The notes beneath the pieces were generated by a model that saw nothing but the letters and a program-made list of their open reading frames with translations, did not search any database and was not told the origin of the DNA. From assembly GCA_900708905.1 (NCBI GenBank), contig CAADRB010000001.1, positions 246,697 to 310,696 of the forward strand: a stretch of DNA of 64,000 bases, given 5' to 3'. The translations under genes were made by a program, and so were the position numbers. The first letter of the stretch is position 1, and every line of letters starts with the position of its first letter. The stretch is from Hymenolepis diminuta. Lineage: Eukaryota; Platyhelminthes; Cestoda; Cyclophyllidea; Hymenolepididae. Of the stretch, positions 61,089 through 64,000 are shown piece by piece.

Positions 61089-62582
61089 GGATTATGCTCT
61101 TGAATTGATTATAGGCTGTATCCACGTCAAATTGAAGTTGTCGTCCTTGCTCGGTGGTTAGGGAGTCTGAGGCACCCATCGGTTCCATCACATCAAGCCT
61201 AACAAGCAGGAAGTTAAAAAATCAATAATAATTTATTATTTACAAGACGTCTCAGTTCATTCACATCAAGTATGATGGCGTGGCACCCACTCAGTAGCTC
61301 ACGCGATAACCAACCGCCTACACATGAAACCTATATTTCTGCTTAAAAAGAGCTTCTGAGAGAAAACTACATCAATACGTAAGCGAGGTAGAAAAGAAAG
61401 CAGATAATTGTGGAAGAACTATGATTCATTGTCTACTTACAACATTTAAGTAAAAAGTTGTGAATGGGTGCAAACTCAATGGGTATATAACTAACCATTG
61501 TCTCATTTTCTCCTTGCCATCAAAATTAGCAGGTAGAATAGAGAGACCATTCATGGCTTTCCAGAGAGCATCAATATCCGGTTGGATCTATATAAAATTA
61601 AAAAAAAGAAACAAACATCGTCAGACAACCACTATTAAACGGATATATATAACTACAATCTTAAATCGTCTCAGATGACACTATAAAAGGAGTGTTATAT
61701 AAAGAAACACGTTATCGAAAACACATGATGACCTGAGCGGGTATCTCAGATAATATGAACTTAAAATAGTTAAATTGATTGATCAAATAAAAATCTCAAA
61801 GCAGTGTTACCTCATCTTTGGCAAAGTGGTTCAAATTTAACCGATCCAGAGCGGTGATAAAAAGCTATTTAGATAAAAATAGACGCTTTTAGAAGTAAAA
61901 AATGAAAAGATTGAGAGAAAAAAAAACAAATAATCATACCTCAGTAGTGTGAACAAGTAGTTTATTACCGTCATCTTGAACAGTTGGACCCTCTTTGATA
62001 ACCTTCAGAGCTCCAGGACAGTCCATCTAAATTGTTACAAAGAATTAACACTTAACGTTAAATATGTAAGTATAAAATGTAAGTATTGATAAAAATCAGA
62101 AAAGGACTTCACCTTATACTTTTCCATAAAAACTTCAATAGTAGGATATTCATTCCTCACGAGAACAAAGGCTTCTTTGAACTGTGAGAGTAGTCTTCGA
62201 CACAGTGAAGCATATCTGAATATAAAGCATTAGACAATCAGAACAAAAAGACCAAAGATGGCAGTCAAAACATAAATAAACTTACTTTTCTACCTTAATG
62301 CAGTCTTTGATAAAAGCCTTCTGAAGGAATTGCAGAGAATTAATAAGTGCGTAAACTTCTGCCAGATTGCGAACTCTAATAAAAATGAAGTTTAAATGGC
62401 AACTCAAGGAACAATAAAAATATATATCAGACATGATACAAATATAGAAAACACTTAAAGTGCGATGTGAAAAATAGCAAACCTACTTCTCTCTTTCGGC
62501 TGAAGTCTTCCAAAGCTGTACCTCCTTTTTAAATTACGATTATTAAGAAAATCAATATTAATACCTCATACAGATTTGCCAT
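61084..62582 (-). CDS. VPS28: Vacuolar protein sorting-associated protein 28 (ESCRT-I), 198 aa, eight exons
   Basis: Exons on the minus strand, 5' to 3': 62582-62565, 62524-62487, 62375-62286, 62215-62113, 62026-61940, 61864-61811, 61587-61496, 61198-61084. The sum is 597 nt. VPS28 binds VPS23/TSG101 in ESCRT-I through its N-terminal core, and ESCRT-II through its C-terminal four-helix domain, sorting ubiquitinated cargo into multivesicular bodies. The N-terminus MANLYEEVQLWKTSAEREK matches the LYEEVKLY...REREKYDN start of animal VPS28. YIKDC appears as FIKDC, and LFITALDRLN precedes FAKDE-IQPDIDALW at the start of the C-terminal domain, which ends RQLQFDVDTAYNQF. The first coding exon is only 18 nt, followed by a 40-nt intron. 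At 198 residues it is slightly shorter than the human protein (about 220), mostly at the N-terminus. Confidence 0.92.
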
Positions 62583-63283
62583 AGTCAAATTATAAAACAA
62601 AATAACAACGGATTTATTGAATTCTCAACGACTTAATATACACACTAAAACCAAATTTGTTACTAAAATGGAAGTCATAAAAACTATAGTAAAATGATTC
62701 TAGAATTTAAAAAGAATTAATTTTAAAATATTTTAGATATAAATCATTGAATCATCGACTAAGGGTAAGAATATTTTGACTACATATCATTCATTATTGA
62801 ATAAAGTGATCTCATAATAATACCGCAAATACCAAACATTTTTCAAAATTATTTTTTGTGAATGACCATTTAGTGACCAATCTAATCGTGGGTATTTGAC
62901 CAAAAATGTCACAGTTGTACTAACAGTATATGCAAATCAAAAATTTATTAAAATAACTTAAAACATTTTTGGTTTTAATGGTCGAAATGTTCACTATGTA
63001 TTGAAAATTATTCTATGAAATATCCTTGAAAATGTTTGTGGTTAATTATTTTGCGGGTCTAACGAAATTGTGTCTGTTTGCGTTACTCTTGTTCACATTG
63101 CAAAAGTAATTTTTACTGAATTATTTTAGTCTCATATTTATGCCTCTTTTCCTTGTATATTAAAGTGGCTTAATTTTTTTGAACATCATTTTATCAAATT
63201 GATGCGTTATCATTACTATTAAATTCAGGTCAAAATCCTGTTATTTTAACCTATTGACGTCATCTAATTAAATTTCAGAAACG
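62583..63283. promoter_or_regulatory. Upstream region shared by VPS28 and the divergent gene at 63284
   Basis: 701 bp of very AT-rich sequence between two divergent start codons, with no coding signal. Promoters of both genes should lie here. ATTTCAG ends at 63278, six bases before the rightward ATG. Confidence 0.4.
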
Positions 63284-63682
63284 ATGAATCGCAAATCAGG
63301 AAAATTTGACGACGTGTTAGATTCATTGAGTTTTTCCTCTTCTTCTGACAATAATGTTGGAGGACTTGACGAAGCCCTCCAACAATTTGCCGCAAAGAAA
63401 GCTCAGGCAATTAGAAGTCGTCGTGGACCCGTATGTTGATCCCTATGCACATTGTTTATCATTGTTGATGACAAGTTCTTATCCGCTCTGTCTGCAGATT
63501 GAAGGTATACCAGATGATGAATCAGTTCCAGAGCAATTTGAGATTGCGGAGGATGCTATGCTTAGTGCACAATTGGTTGGTGATAATGAAGACGTCAAAC
63601 CTGTAAATCTTCCTAGTTCCGCTCCCACTGGGGATGTTTCTCATTCCATTAAAAGAATCGATATATTATCTGATGAAATCTC
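63284..63682 (+). CDS. 5' part of an unrecognised acidic protein, continues past the window
   Basis: Exons 63284-63430 and 63498-63682, separated by a 67-nt intron (GTATGT...CTGTCTGCAG). The reading frame is continuous and ends in phase 2 at a good donor (GTGAGT), so at least one more exon lies beyond the window. The visible 110 residues begin with a Ser/Asp-rich stretch (DDVLDSLSFSSSSDNN), then a short basic helix (AAKKAQAIRSRRGP), then an acidic region (GIPDDESVPEQFEIAEDA). Low complexity and charge suggest an extended or adaptor-type protein. I do not recognise it. A 3' splice site (AAATTTCAG) ends six bases before the ATG, so the first exon may be spliced to a leader. Confidence 0.55.
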
Positions 63683-64000
63683 GTGAGTTCCCTCTTCATA
63701 GTATCTTGTAGTCGAATTTGACTGTTCATTGGATTATTGTTTTTATTGTATTGGATTTGTATTTTATTTCATTTTTAATTCAATATTTGAGTATTTTATT
63801 ATTATAAACTCAATTATTCATGATTGGGGGTTAGTGTGTTTGATGTGTGCCCATTCGTTTGAATAAACCAATGAAAAATTGCGTTTCAAAACTGTTTTTT
63901 TTTCTCCTGAGTTAGCGTTTATTCTCCTATTTAAGTTTTATAAAATCTCAAGTTTTCAAAGTGAATAAGTTGGTATTGGTAATCATTTGGTTAGTATATA

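Noticed and set aside
1..64000. CRISPR arrays, operons, ribosome binding sites, rRNA or intact tRNA genes
   Set aside because: The window is eukaryotic and nothing of these kinds is present; the only tRNA-like sequences are SINE heads.

Overview
This is eukaryotic, intron-rich, AT-rich DNA. By eye it best fits a parasitic flatworm, most likely a tapeworm. The reasons are introns that range from about 36 nt to over 3 kb, animal-type proteins, a mariner transposon, tRNA-derived SINEs, and 3' splice sites a few bases before some start codons. The species is inference, not read from the sequence. Gene models were built by hand from GT/AG splice sites, reading-frame phase and protein similarity recalled from memory; every long model closes in frame.

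Layout, left to right. 1-2.2 kb: nothing clear. 2.2-2.6 kb: a two-exon gene for a 100-residue single-pass membrane protein with four evenly spaced cysteines. 3.35-18.07 kb (+): a 15-exon gene for an SGSM3-like Rab GTPase-activating protein (TBC, SH3, RUN). Its fifth intron holds, on the minus strand, a candidate secreted cysteine protein (7838-8146). 18.1-21.5 kb: intergenic, with an LTR-like repeat and a set of tandem exon-like repeats. 21.58-24.34 kb (-): mitochondrial ribosomal protein uS5m (MRPS5), six exons. 24.54-37.73 kb (+): HMG-CoA reductase, read as one ten-exon gene carrying both the divergent membrane (sterol-sensing) domain and the catalytic domain. A SINE and a dead mariner sit in its largest intron. 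MRPS5 and HMGR are head to head, 195 bp apart. 37.7-39.86 kb: intergenic, with the second copy of the LTR-like repeat. 39.86-48.23 kb (+): a class II Rab11-FIP (FIP3/FIP4-like) with EF-hands, coiled coil and a C-terminal Rab11-binding domain. 48.2-61.1 kb: a long intergenic stretch with a second mariner (interior lost in an 891-base N gap), a G-run, two frameshifted coding relics and a SINE. 61.08-62.58 kb (-): VPS28 (ESCRT-I), eight exons. 63.28 kb to the window end (+): the 5' part of an unrecognised acidic protein.

Several genes serve membrane traffic (SGSM3-like Rab GAP, Rab11-FIP, VPS28), and HMGR supplies the mevalonate pathway that feeds Rab prenylation. This is probably chance neighbourhood, not a cluster. 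The most interesting items are the HMGR variant lacking the inhibitory AMPK serine, the nested secreted-protein candidate, the small four-cysteine membrane protein, and the tandem exon-like repeats near 20 kb.
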